Of a stretch of 64,000 nucleotides of DNA, positions 23,473-35,455 are shown one piece after another. Each line of letters begins with the position of its first letter. The first letter of the stretch is position 1. The DNA lies in assembly GCA_019321725.1 (NCBI GenBank), contig CM033111.1:9672001-9736000 (forward strand). Direction: 5' to 3'. Both the position numbers and the translations under genes were made by a program. Origin of the DNA: Paulownia fortunei. Taxonomy: Eukaryota > Streptophyta > Magnoliopsida > Lamiales > Paulowniaceae. The notes beneath the pieces were generated by a model, which saw only the letters and a list, made by a program, of their open reading frames with translations, ran no database searches and was not told where the DNA came from.

Positions 23473-24571
23473 ATGGCTCCCAAGAAGTGAAAGTCCACCC
23501 CTTCCACTTCTGCTTCTACTCCCGTCTCTCCCTAATCTGATAAGCAAAAGTTCTTGAATATTATTACTTCTTGGCATTATCTCAATGTCACCATTAAATG
23601 CAAGTTAACTCTGGAAAGATGCATAAACACTACTTTAGCTCCCACCCCATAAATCATTGAAAAAAGAGGTTGGCAAGAATTCACTCAGCAGCCCATTGAT
23701 GTTGTGCTCCTTTTAGCTTGAGAATTCTATGCTAATGCGACCATGCGTGAGGACTTTCAAGTCTATGTGTGAGGGAAATGGGTCCACTTTGACCATTTGG
23801 CCATCAATCATTTTTATGGTCTCCCAGATATTGATGATGATGGCTATGCCACTTATAAAAGAAATGAGGTTAATTTTGATGAGATTCTTTCTACACTTGC
23901 CTATCTGGGAGCACAGTGGACTGTAAAAGGTGAGACGGTGGTCACTTTGAGTTTCTCGCATTTATATGAGTCTTATAAAGTTTGGGACAGTTTTATTGGG
24001 GCAAAGTTCATGCCCATAACCCACTTGAGTGACATTACAAAAGAGAGGGCCATATTACTCTTTGCCATAATTACTGACAAATTAGTAGACATGGGGCATA
24101 TTATCTAGCATTCCATCATCCATTTTATTATGTATACCACCACTGACAGCCTTAGGCATCCTTCCCTTACCACCGCCCTTTACCAGACTACTGGCATTAC
24201 TTAGGGCCTGGATAAAGAGCTACTTCTTCCCAAAGCTATCATTAGCAATGCCATCACTGACAGTTATACAACTCAACACGCTCATAATATCGTTGGTTCT
24301 TCACAACAGCGTCGCCCCTCTCATCAGCTATATGTTGTAGAAAGATTTTTGGGGACTAAACATGAATTTTCAAGGCCTACGAACTGACTTTCAACAGCTT
24401 GCTTCCCACCATGCTGCATTTCACACTTTTCAGGCAGGAGTCGCCTCCACCATTGAGCAGGCATTCATTCAGTTGGCAGCTAGTGTTCTTTTTCCTACTC
24501 CACTACCTCCACTAGAGTTTCCCTATCAATCACCCATGCCCAACCCCGCTGATGAGGAAGCAGAGGATTGA
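23473..24571 (+). pseudogene. retroelement ORF downstream of pol (putative plant transposon protein domain)
   Basis: Begins MAPKK, then a stop and a Ser/Thr/Pro-rich stretch. A conserved-looking domain follows, with KWVHFDHLAINHFYGLPDID near 23780 and LAYLGAQW, then KFMPITHLSDITKERAILLF, which resembles the 'putative plant transposon protein' domain found in the 3' ORF of Athila/Tat elements. A frameshift near 24110-24360 leads to MNFQGLRTDFQQLASHHAAF and a Pro-rich end at 24571. Role in the element is unknown (sometimes called env-like). At least four lesions; dead. Confidence 0.6.
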
Positions 24572-25922
24572 GGACCTCTTTTCTTTAGGGAAGTCATTTT
24601 CAACTTCTTTGTTCAATATCTTCACATTGAGGGTAATGTTCATTTCAAGTTTGAGGGTGTTTAGTTATATTTTTCTATTTTATGTTGTTTGCTATTAGTA
24701 CTTTAGGTGTTGAGTCTAGGTTAGGTTGTTTATTTCAATAAAAAAAATGAAAACCTTAGCTAAAAATGATGATTATGATCGAACACGTATGGCCAATGAT
24801 GAGAATTTGATCTTGTCTGTTTACAAATTTTGAAAATTGATGAATGTTGTGTTTATGAATGTGCTCAACTCTTGTACTATTTTTACCTTTCTATAATTCT
24901 CTGACACATTGAGCACATAGCCTTGAACATTCAATTTTTCTGCTTACTTAGAGAAAGCTTACGTGAACTTAATAATTTTAACGATCTAATAGAATTCTAG
25001 AACTTGTTTAATTGTCATTTGAGGTAAAATCCTAGGTTACATAATATTAGGGAAGTGATTTAAGCTATTTTTGGACCGTTTGAACCTTTCAAGTCATCTC
25101 GTTTATGATGCATAATCCCTAGTGTCCCCCGTTGAGCCTATTGAGCCATTTTCTTGGTCACCCTGTAAATTAACCTCAGCTAAAGAATTAAAATAAACTA
25201 TTTATCTTACATATTACCCCTTACTCAGCTCATGGCTATTCTAGTAACATCATTTTGAGCATTGAAAATAGTAAAAAAATGAGAAAAAAGATGTGAAGAA
25301 ATATGAGAAAATGGTGCAACACCCATTGTTCATAAAATGAAATAAGTTTTGGGGTGTAGCATTTAAAAAAAAGAGAGTTAAATAAATAAATTGATGTGAT
25401 AAATCAAGAGATGAAAGGTTCTTGAAGATGTGAGACGAAGATGTGGTGGTGCTCATCAACAAGGTTCTAGAATAGTTGTGTGCCATGAGTGATTTGAGCT
25501 ACTATATTGTCTTTTATCTTACCATCACACTAGCCACAAGCTACAAACTATTAAAGCCCTAATGATCCTTGATGTTGTGTTAGTCTATATTAGTAGAGAG
25601 TGACATAAAAAGTAAGCCTATGAAGTTTTAAAATACATAATGAGAGATCAATAATTTTGTTGTGAGTTTGCATAAACCAATCCGAGTGGTAAAGAGTTAA
25701 GTATAAGAGGCTAGACACACACACACTCAAAGAATTTAGAGATTGGTGAATTTAGCACTTGAGTTAAAATCGTGCATTTTGATGATATTTTGATATTTCC
25801 TTGAGTTATAAGCTAACAGAGATTTTTTAGGCCCGTTTGGTTAGTAGGTTCGATCCTCACTTGATATTTTACTTTTTTTTCTTTTGCTCGAAAACTAGCA
25901 AAATATTAAGTTTTGGGGTATT
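24572..25922 (+). other. 3' untranslated interior of Athila-type element with polypurine tract
   Basis: AT-rich non-coding DNA to the LTR. A G-rich run (AAGTTTTGGGGTATT, 25908-25922) sits directly before the LTR as expected of a polypurine tract. No gene seen. Confidence 0.65.
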
Positions 25923-27160
25923 TGATGAGTGAGTTTTATACCCATTAATTGATTACTATTTACTTGATCGTGTTGATAGTTTTTGAGAATTTCTTGTGAA
26001 TTTTATCATCATTTTTATGTTGTTTTGCCGATTTAAGTGTGAAGAGAGAAAGTCAGCCTAAAGTTAAAAAATCTACAATTTTTCTAAAAAAATAAAAAAT
26101 AAAAGAATGATGGAACTGCATAGAGACCAACGGGAGAAAAGAAAAAAAATAGGTACATGATAGTATATGCAGCACCTAGGCGCTGCGACACGGATAAGTG
26201 TCCTAATCCAACTCAAACTCAAGAAAAAGAGGAGGAAAATAAAATTTCTTTTATCATTAAAAAGGGGTATTGGTTCAGAAACATATTCAGAGAGAAAAGA
26301 AGCCCAGAACATCATGAAGCAATATTTGGAGGAGAAGATTCATAAACCCATAAACAAATTCGCAACACTTTGTCAAGATTTCTCCAAAGTCTAGTTTTTC
26401 TCTATTTATTTCTTTTTCTTCTTTTATCATGTCTATGAATTTTGTTATGATGTTTTTCAGTTTTAGCATGAATTAATTTTCTTTTCTAGAGTTATGATGT
26501 AGCCTAATTATGACGTTTTGAATTTTTCTATCAATTAAATTGATGATTTACTTTTCCTAATTGAGTATTCAATATTGTTTTTAATTCTTCTAATTCCTTG
26601 ATCACCAATTAGATGATTGTTAATCGCAATGATCCGAGAGGTGATTTATGTGTCTAGTTCATTGTGTTGAATGCCATAAATTGCATGCGAGATAGGAATA
26701 TACTTGCATGGTTGTGTAGTCACTACATGAGATTCACAAAGTTTAATGAATTATTAATTATTATAATTCATATAGGAATATAGTGGATTAACAACTGATA
26801 ATATTTTTATTAGACTTTGGGAGAGGCTAGCGGGTAATTAAAGGATTCTTGACTATCAGTTAGGAGAATAAATTTAAACTAATGAGATAGGATATTCAAT
26901 TCTGATTAATTATGGTGAAATCCAAAGTCCTAGGTTTTCAATTCATTGATTTAATCCTTATTTGATTTTGAGTTTGCATTGATTTTAGGTAAATTTTAGT
27001 TTAGTAAATAAAACTTTATTATTTTGATATTTTAAATAAAATTGGAGTTAACACAATTTTGGTACTTAATAACAATCAGTTATCGTGGGAATGATACTCT
27101 ACTCATCCTTATATTATTTGTTAACGATAATGTACACTTTTATTTACAAAATTCGCAGCG
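25923..27160 (+). repeat. LTR of Athila-type element, right copy
   Basis: Starts TGATGAGTGA and ends GCAGCG before TTAAC. Collinear with 20855-22152 apart from a deletion around 26130-26165 that removes GCGCCTA-type motifs. Confidence 0.83.
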
Positions 27161-27433
27161 TTAACCATGTTTTTGCAATCCTTTATGTGCACAACAGCTG
27201 CACATCATTGCTTTTTGGGATAGTTAGAAGAGAAATATGCACCTATCAATAAGATATGCATCTTTTTGAAAGGAGGAGATGTTAGTTTGCTTAATGAGAT
27301 GTGAGGGAATTTATATGTTTTCTACTAGATAAATCAAAGAGTATTTATTTTTCTTTCTAGACTTGATTCTTAATGAGATTTATCCTATTTTTTTTATAAT
27401 TAAGAAAAAAGGGAGATTAAATGTAATTGGTAA
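27161..27433 (+). pseudogene. F-box copy 2, downstream flank
   Basis: Continuation of F-box copy 2 behind the element, matching 8490-8770 (for example AAGATATGCATCTTTT and GAGATTTATCCTAT). No open frame; probably 3' untranslated or intronic. Confidence 0.6.
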
Positions 27434-28227
27434 TGCACACAACATATAATATTAAAAATATATAATTTTTTTATATTCATATATACAACATGTAATCTTA
27501 AAAAAAGTTGATATGACATCACTAATAGATAAAAACTTACAAAACAAGACATGTACAGTAAAAATTATCATTATCAAAACAAAACCAAACATTACTTTCA
27601 TTCTAAAATTCTTTTTCCCAAAATACAATCCCAGAACACCCAAAACAAAACCAAAAATTAAATTTTCTGTAATAAAAGTCATATATTTTTGGCTTATAGT
27701 GTTCTACAAATTATTTTAAGCAATAAAACTATTCTTATGAGGAGGCACGTGAATCAGGGGCATGCCACAACATGTATTCATGTATAATCTAGTTAAAAGA
27801 TTTATTCATTGCAAAGTTAAGTTAAATAAAAATGAAAAGTAGTTATATTTATTGTAACAATCTTTCTCTCTTCATGTGCTTTCCATTTATTTTGGCTCTC
27901 AACAATGGAATTTGTAGTGTTTTGTTAATGTAATGGTTTAAATAATTTAATTTTCTCTATTGTAAATCCAAATTTGAAAATTAGAAAAAAAAATACTCCA
28001 TCCTTTTGGTAATGGATGTCTACATTTCTATCTAATTTATCCAAAACATTTGTTTCCTATACATTAAATAGAAGCTTTTTGTCTTAAATTTCTGATTATA
28101 TCCTTAAACTAATTTAGTTAAACAAATTAAATCTTTCTTGATATAATGCACTTGACCAATCAATGTGCTTTTTTTCACATTAGAAACTTGATATGCTCTT
28201 TATTTAGGATTTAATCATGTGGTATTA
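27434..28227. other. unassigned AT-rich sequence
   Basis: No coding sequence. At about 27992 TACTCCATCCTTTTGG resembles a Stowaway-type MITE end (TACTCCCTCCGT), but the other end is not found, perhaps lost at the truncated LTR that starts at 28228. Confidence 0.35.
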
Positions 28228-29199
28228 AGAATACATCTTCTTTCTCAACAAAAATGAAATTTAGAAAAACATAATAAAAATAGCAAAGACTACAAATATA
28301 AGAGAAACTAGAGAATGCATTTCTATTATTATAAGAAAATTTACATTACTCGAAAATATACATACTAGAAAACTTACTCTAAAGAAACCCTATACCCCCC
28401 TCTTTTACAAGATTAATACATGGCCTATTTATAGTACTTAGAGTAAGCTAGAGGCCAAATAAATAATGGAGGGGTTAAGCAAGTTGTATGCTAGTTGCCA
28501 AGAATTAGTAAGTTGTTACACTAAGTTCTCACCAACTAGATTGAATTGTATTTTTAGGTTAGATACAACCAAATTTTGATGATGAGTAAAGAACAACAAT
28601 TGTAGATCTTTTGGTGATGATATATTTTCATATATCATTTGTCAAATTTGGTGGTTGGATGATAAAGATATGGTCAAATTACCGAATCATGTCCAAGAGT
28701 CATCCTTTAACAACAGCAACAACTTTTTAGCCTATGTTTTTAAAATTTTGACATAAACTTGTTTATTACCTGTTGTGTATAACATATCCAAATTTCAGTG
28801 CAAAATAAATTTGGACTTAAGAGATATGACCCAATTGGTCAAATAAGTCAATACTGGGTTGAGCTCTAATCTGAATTTTGGTAATCCATTTTATGCAACT
28901 ACTTGGACGAATTTTATGCTATAATAAAAACTAAATTAGATTGAGCTTCCAACATAAAAGTTGTATTTCTATCTCTTGTCTTTCAAATAAAATAAGGTTA
29001 AGGTCCATAAGACTTTTGATTATGAAGTTATACTCAAAATCTAAAAATTGCACAAGTTTGGAAACATGCTTCTTTTGATTTTTTTATATTCATTAATTTA
29101 CTAACACAAAATATTAATAAAACAATAATATTAACAAGAATAAAGTAAGAAAAGTATAAATTATTTGATACAAAAATATGTCAAAATATGCACTTATCA
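28228..29199 (-). repeat. 3' LTR (left), truncated
   Basis: Element-strand start TGATAAGTGCATATTTTG at 29199; collinear with 38510-39631 down to 28228, where similarity stops. About 640 bp of the LTR's downstream end are missing. The 3' flank (about 29200-29220) is purine-rich on the element strand (GGGATAAGTGTGAGAAAATT), suiting a polypurine tract. Confidence 0.8.
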
Positions 29200-30534
29200 A
29201 ATTTTCTCACACTTATCCCTTGCTTGTCCTTGAGCAAGCCTAAAACAAACATAAACTAATCCACTTTCATAGAAAATCACGATTGCATTTAGCATATGCA
29301 ACAAGCCTTTAAATCCCTAGATGGCCCATAGAGGAGGAGTTATAGTCTCATAAAGGTTTCCAACAGTGACACCCACAAACACTTATAATAACAATTTTCC
29401 AACTATTATTCTCATGAAGCAACAAAGTAATATGGAAATGAAATCAAATAAGTATTGAGTTTAACTCTTAGTCATTCAAAAGTTAATACATTTCCACAAT
29501 AAGCATACTCAAATGTGCGTGTGTGGATAGTTAATGTCAATAGTGATGAAACTATGCATGCTTCAAATAAGTGAATTCTCATAAAATCTTACAAAATTCA
29601 TCACCTAATCTCTAATAGAAAAGTTAAACATCACAGGCTCTTCCTTTGGTGCAAATTTTCACTACACTGAAGGCACCACACAAAATCAAAAGGTTTTCAA
29701 CAAAGGTTGTAATGGGGCCAAAGGGTAGTGATGTAGCTAAGAAATAAAATGATAGGATGCAATAAAGATTCTAAAAACTTCATGGAATTAGAAACAGAGT
29801 TTACTGATAAAGAATTCTCAAACTCCATAAATTTCAACATTGGGGTCTATTGTTATTGAATTGGACCGCTCTTATTCATCTTCTAATATCTCATTTTTAG
29901 TTGCAACTCATAGCACTTTGCAAAATTTTTTTTCTTTTCTATTTTTATTATTATTATTATTTTAGAAGAGAAACTCCCCACACTTATCTTCTATTCCAAC
30001 CTGAATTTCTTTTGTAAGTTCACATTATCAATGGAATATCTTTTAAAATCCAATTATTTTTAGAACAAGGGTTGAATAATGTATTTAGGTTAGGTAAAAA
30101 AGATATGGTTATAAAAAAAAATATTTATTTATTGAAAGGCTCAAAGTGGTTCACTAAGGGATGTTCTCTTGAAACATCACATGGGAAACAAGTTGATTTG
30201 GCAATGGTGCTAGAAAACCTAATGTCTTAATTATTTTTCTAGTAGTATACTATCAGCCATTCGCCTTGACAAACCAAAAGTAAAAGTTTTAATACTCAAC
30301 CCCTATATGTTGAAAATCCAAGTGATGATTAGAGCAAGGGCATAAGAACTTCATATTTTGGCATGATTGTCTTCACACTGAATAACATAACTATTTACCC
30401 AAAAATATATTAATTAAATAACAACATAAAGTCCAAAACAACACCCATCATCAATCAAACCATATTATTCATGCTTAATTTTAATCATTGAAGTTGGAAG
30501 AACCTCTACGACTCAAAAAAATTAAAAAAAAAAT
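29200..30534 (-). other. 3' non-coding interior of the Athila/Tat-type element
   Basis: AT-rich, no open frame with recognisable content. Near 29215-29240 the element strand reads GCTCAAGGACAAGCAAGGG, a motif often seen just before the polypurine tract in Tat-like elements. Confidence 0.55.
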
Positions 30535-31465
30535 AGTAATTCACAAACTTGCCATGTTATGCAAAAAAAAATTGGGATGTGTCTCAAGAGTGTTACAATT
30601 ACCCTTTACTTTGCCACCATTTTTTATGATTTCAACGGACTGATTAGAAAACACGCTTGATTTTTTTTTTAAATAAAATACTAGAAAAACATACATTGAA
30701 CACAGAAGTCATGATATCAACTATCTCTCTCCCCAACCTAATCAAAACATTGTCCCCAATGTCAAAAATAGATAGGAAAGTAGAGTTTGAGAGATATCAC
30801 CTGAAGTGTGGCTAAAAAAATAAGTTGAAACAAAAAAAACACATACTATTAGATGAAACCATTGACAATAAGTATCACAAATCGAGAGTCAAATTCAATT
30901 TGTATTTTCGACCATTATTCCTGTTGGACCAATCCACATTGGCAAAGGCTGGATCAGGTTTTGACACATATGCTAGAAGTTGATCAATCAGCTTGTCAGG
31001 TGTTGGATCAAAAATGAGGATTCTTCTCACAAACGGTGAAATAAAACCTTTTTTCACAGCATTGTCTACAAAAGATAGCAAACCATCATAAAAACCATTA
31101 ACATTAAGAATACCTATAGATTTTTGGTGACTGTTGAGTTGTGCCCAAGAGACAACTTCGAATAATTCCTCCAGTGTACCAAAATCACTAGGTAGAATAA
31201 CGAATACATCCTCCTTATTTAATATGTTAAGCATTCTGTCCTAAATATGTGACACTTTTAGCTCATTTTCAATGGTTATACATGTGATATTCTGTATTGT
31301 TATAAATTTTGGGATAACTCTCAGAACTTTGACTCTTCCTACATAAGCAGAAATAGTCACACTCCCCATTAACCCCAAACTGCCTCCCCCATACACTAAA
31401 TGATTTTTTCTTTCTACTAAAGTTCTATTAAGGTTATTGGCTGCCTCTATAAACTCACCATTTTT
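30535..31465 (-). pseudogene. LOG-like (cytokinin riboside 5'-monophosphate phosphoribohydrolase family) fragment, copy 1
   Basis: Coding part 31465-30875 on the minus strand: KNGEFIEAANN, RTLVERKNHLVYGGGSLGLM, a Rossmann-type glycine motif, then VIPK, ELKVSHI, one in-frame stop, NKEDVFVILPSDFGTLEELF, EVVSWAQL, GILNVNGFYDGLLSF and PTPDKLIDQLLAY. LOG proteins release active cytokinin bases from nucleotides, with a PGGxGTxxE motif; here it reads PSDFGTLEE. No introns interrupt the exons, suggesting capture from processed RNA. The N-terminal part is missing, cut at the inversion junction. The 3' tail (30535-30870) matches the tail of copy 2 at 41631-42612 and includes GATTAGGTTGGGGAGAG, reminiscent of retroelement DNA. 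Non-functional. Confidence 0.8.
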
Positions 31466-32452
31466 CAAAATCTTGCAATGTGGATTTTATTGGCCAACTC
31501 TTTTCGAAAACACTTACACTTTCTGCAAAAGTTGTGAAAATTGTCAAAAGTTATGGTCATTTTCAAAGTGAAATATGATGCCCCTACACCCTATCCTAAT
31601 GATTGAAATCTTTGACTGTTGGGATATTAATTTTATGAGACCATTTCTATTATCATTTGGTTTTCTTTACATATTGGTTGCCATAGATTATGCTTCAAAA
31701 TGGGTCAAGGCAATTCCTTGTCGAAACAATGATCACAAAATAGTGATAAAAATTTTAAAAGAAAATATTTCAAGTCGATTTGGAATTTCTCGATCTATTA
31801 CCGGTGATGGGGGAAAATATTTTTGTAACAAAGTTTTTGGAACTTTAATGAGTAAATATGGAATCATACATAAAGTTGCAATCCCTTATCATCCTCGGAC
31901 AAATGGACAAGTTGAACTTGCAAATAGGGAGATAAAATAAATTTTGAAAAAAATAGTTAACCCAAACCGTAAAGATTGATTTTTTAGACTTACCGATACA
32001 CTTTGGGCATATAGAACTGCTTTCAAAACATCATTAGGCATGTCTATTTATAGGATAGTTTATGCAAAATCTTGTCATTTACCTATTGAACTTGAACATA
32101 AACCTTATTGAGCAATCAAAATATTTAACTTCAACCTTGATGAAACTTTAAAATTACTAAAATTGCAAATCAAAGAATTTCAAGAACTGAGAAATGATGC
32201 ATGTATAATTCTAAAATTTATAAAGCAAGAATAAAAAATTTTCATGATAATAAATTTTCAAGAAAAATACTTGAGATTGGTTAAAAGGTTTTGCTTTATA
32301 ATCTCGATTGCATTTATTTCCTAGAAAATTGAGATCAAGGTGGAGTGGTCCTTTTGTTGTAAAAAAAGTATATCCTTATGGGGTGATCCTAGAAATGGTA
32401 ACATATTCAAAGTAAATGGACAAAGAGTTAAACTATTTTTAAAAAATTAATT
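31463..32452 (+). pseudogene. gypsy integrase, inverted relative to the rest of its element
   Basis: Plus strand reading starts ILQCGFYWPTLF, then CKSCENCQK (zinc-binding half), a stop near 31567, the core with IEIFDCWDINF, VAIDYASKWVKAIPCRNND and SITGDGGKYF, and PYHPRTNGQVELANREIK carrying the third acidic residue. After several stops the tail reads VNGQRVKLF near 32412. The D,D,E order is complete but many stops follow 31940. About 20-25 residues expected between the RNase H-side fragment and this segment are missing. It would join the cDNA to chromosomal DNA in an intact element. Confidence 0.87.
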
Positions 32453-32766
32453 TTCACAAGAGGAAATTCTTTTTCTTTCTAACCCTTGTTATGATTAGTA
32501 TTGTATATATATACTCATTTTCTCTGACTTTATTTGTTTGTAAGGTTTTTTTTCTTTTATTTTTATTTTTTTTCTTTTTTCAGTTAAGTGGCGGATAACG
32601 ATATTCTATGGCTATTAAAGTCGGACTTGTCAGTTTCCCAAACAACTCAAATCTTTGTTCAAATTTTCTTTGCTTTTTCTCATTCTCTATTCTTGTTATT
32701 TTCAAAATGGGTAACATTTTTCTAACTCTCAAGAAGTGATTTCTTTTTCTTCCTAAAAATATAATT

Positions 32767-33210
32767 TTGAAAATTTATAAAATGAGGATTGAAAGATTGA
32801 GGATACTTATGCGTAAGGGCATCCCGGAGGACATACAATGGATAATTGAAGCAAAGGTAAGAGCAGGTGAGTTTTCACATAAGTTTCTAGATTTGCTTAT
32901 TAGATACATGTCTAGTTCGGGTAAAAACACATATTCAAAAAAACAAAGGGCAAAAAAAATGAATGTTTGTCACAATTGTGCTAGATGGACTTGGAACACA
33001 AAGTGTCGTTCTTTAGGAATGGTCTCTAAAAATCGAAAAAATAAACTTAAATTCATTGTGGATGAACTGAGTAAGGAGTCATTAGATCACATTATATTGA
33101 CTCTTGAGATGTATTCATGTGGATTGATACAACGTACAATTCTTGATTTATGGGATCATTTTTTAAATGAATATGAGTTTTATGGTATTGGGAAAAATTA
33201 CATTAAATGA
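32767..33210 (+). CDS. retroelement-associated ORF downstream of integrase, unrecognised function
   Basis: A 147-codon open frame, uninterrupted although everything around it is decayed. It is Lys/Arg-rich and contains MNVCHNCARW and TKCRSLGM, four cysteines that could bind zinc, then SLDHIILTLEMYS and DLWDHFLNEYEFYG. It lies about 310 bp behind the integrase end in the same orientation, so it is probably the 3' ORF of the Athila/Tat-type element carried along in the inverted segment. I recall similar hypothetical proteins next to plant gypsy elements but cannot name a family. ATG choice is uncertain; a second Met lies six codons downstream. Confidence 0.5.
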   Translation: MKIYKMRIERLRILMRKGIPEDIQWIIEAKVRAGEFSHKFLDLLIRYMSSSGKNTYSKKQRAKKMNVCHNCARWTWNTKCRSLGMVSKNRKNKLKFIVDELSKESLDHIILTLEMYSCGLIQRTILDLWDHFLNEYEFYGIGKNYIK

Positions 33211-33545
33211 CCCTATTTGCCAGTTTATAAGAAAACTAGATAGGAATCATATCCTCAACCCATAGAGGGTGTTTAAGCCTTTACTGGACATAAAACCAGA
33301 GGAAGATGTGAGCCACAATCACAACTATATGTACACTCACGTGTAAGTAGGTAATTTTTAAATTTTGTGTCTTTATTTTCAACCTTTTTGATGAACAAAA
33401 AAGACATGCAATAAATAAATTCCCTGTTCACACCTCAATAAATATCACCGTACTCACTCTATTTTTGCACAACTTATTTTCAAAAAGAAAAAAAAAACAA
33501 AATGGAAGTTCCTTCAACTCGCAATTTCAATTGCATTTGTGTTTT
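33211..33545. other. non-coding end of inverted segment
   Basis: AT-rich, no open frame. The inversion junction with the RNase H-side sequence lies between about 33545 and 33575. Confidence 0.45.
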
Positions 33546-35332
33546 TTAGGGATCCAATCTATCATTGTCAGGCACACATCTTGGAAAGATTTGATCCTGA
33601 CAATATTTGAATAGGTGTGGATCATCCCAATAAAAGTTTTTCACCTTAGTCAAAAATTTCTTTTTGTCTTGAGAGTTCCAATGAGATGACATTTTTCCTG
33701 ACATAAGAAAATGAACAATGTCAGCAAACCAATGTAAAATAGAAACATTAAATAGTTGTTCATCAAGGAAAGTGTCATTAATAGGTATGGTTTGAAATGA
33801 GTTATCAAAAACAAGTCTCAACAAATGATCAGCCACCACATTCTCTACTCCTTTCTTATCTCGAATCATAATATTAAATTCCTAGGGTAAGAGAATCTAC
33901 CTAATCAATCTCGATTTGACACTTTTTTTGACAAAAGATATTTTAAAGTTGCATGATCACTGAAAACAACAACTGGTGAGCCAACAAGATAAGATCGAAA
34001 TTTGTCTAATGCAAAAACTACAACACATAATTCTTTTTCAGTTGTATAATTTAATTGAGCATTATTTATAGTTTTACTTGTATAGTAAATAACATATGGT
34101 TTCTTATCTTTTCTTTATCCCAAGACAGCTCCAACAGCATAATCACTAGCATCACACATTATTTCAAAAAATAAAGTCCAATCTGGAGGTTGCATAATTG
34201 AAGCAGATGCAAGCATGCTTTTAAGTATAACAAAAGCATTTTCACAATTTTTAGTCCAATAAAAAATAATATCTTTTGTTAGAAGATTACACAAAGGTTT
34301 AGATATTATACTAAAATATTTGATAAATCTTCTATAAAAACCACCATATCCTAAAAATGATCTAATCATAGTCTTTGGTGTTAGCAAATTAGTAATTAAC
34401 TCAATTTTAGATTTGTCAACCTCAATACCTTTTGATGAAATAATGTGTCCAAGAACAATACCAGTTGTTATCATGAAATAACATTTCTCCCAATTGAATA
34501 CAGTATTCTTTTCTTTACACCTGATCAAAACCTTTTCCAAAATAGATAGGCAATCATCAAATGAATTACCAAAAATAGAAAAATCATCCATAAAGACTTT
34601 AAGAAAACGTTCAATCATGCCACTAAAAATACTAAACATGCATCGTTAGAATATAGCTGATGCATTACACAATGTAAAAGGCATTCTTCAATATGCAAAA
34701 GTACCAAAAGGACATATAAAAGTTATTTTTTCTTGATCTTCAAGTGTAATCGCAATATGATTATACCCAGAATATACATCTAAAGAGCAACAAAATTCAT
34801 GTCTCGCAACTCTTTTTAAAATTTGATCCATGAAAGGTAATGGAAAATGATCTTTTCTAGTAACTAAGTTGAGTTTCCTATAGTCAATGCACATTCGCTA
34901 ACCAGTAATAGTTCTAGTTGTAATTAATTCATCATTCTCATTCTTGACTACAGTAACTCTAGATTTCTTAGGTACAACTTGAGTAAGACTTACCCATTTG
35001 CTATCAGAAATAGGATAAATGATTCCATTATCTAAAAGTTTAATGACTTCATTTCTCACTATTTCTTTCATATTAGGATTTAGCCTTCGTTGCATTTCTC
35101 TAGAAGGTTTAGCATTTTCCTCTAGATAGATGTTATGTGTACAAATGAAAGGATTAATGCCTTTAATATCAGCAATGGTCCATCCTAAAGCATTTTTATG
35201 CATTTTTAGAGTTTCGATCAACTTACCTTCTTGAGATGTATTAAGTTTGGAAGAAATTATTACCGAAAAAGTCTTATTCTCACCCAAGAAAGAGTATTCC
35301 AAATCAACTGGTAAAAGTATCAAATCAACCAC
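33546..35332 (-). pseudogene. gypsy reverse transcriptase and RNase H
   Basis: One frame from 35332 to 34115 reads an N-terminal approach (PSREMQRRLNP, SDSKWVSLTQVVPKK), a stop where WR is expected, MCIDYRKLNLVTRKDHFPLP, the SLDVYSGYNHIAI block, another stop near 34685, then the catalytic FMDDFSIFG box (near 34590), LGHIISSKGIEVDKSKIE, FLGYGGFYRRFI and CDASDYAVGAVLG of RNase H. After a frameshift, 33869-33546 reads KGVENVVADHL, HWNSQDKKKFL and QIFPRCVPDN, the usual stretch leading to integrase, then stops at the inversion junction. Typical Athila/Tat wording. Dead by several stops and one shift. Confidence 0.88.
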
Positions 35333-35455
35333 GAGAGCTTTAATAATTGATGGGATAGATTTTACTATTGATGATGAAAGTTCTTCAAACCTTACCTTTC
35401 AAAAATATTTTTCTTATACCTACGAAAATTCATAGATAGTATTAGCCTGTGCCTT

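Larger units (their letters stand above)
20855..27160 (+). mobile_element. rearranged Athila/Tat-type gypsy element (LTR, host flank, truncated interior, LTR)
   Basis: Two LTRs of about 1.3 kb, both starting TGATGAGTG, flank a 3.8-kb stretch. The interior lacks leader, gag, protease, reverse transcriptase and most of integrase. Unexpectedly the 5' LTR is followed not by a primer-binding site but by 89 bp of the F-box host sequence (22153-22241), which is also present after the 3' LTR. TTAAC precedes the first LTR; TTAGC and TTAAC follow the first and second. The pol tail and a downstream ORF identify the lineage as Athila/Tat-like. Confidence 0.8.

Noticed and set aside
25826..25870. GGTTCGATCCTC resembling a Pol III B box (second SINE)
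   Set aside because: No A box at the right distance, no tail and no target duplication; lies in the 3' interior of the Athila-type element just before its polypurine tract.
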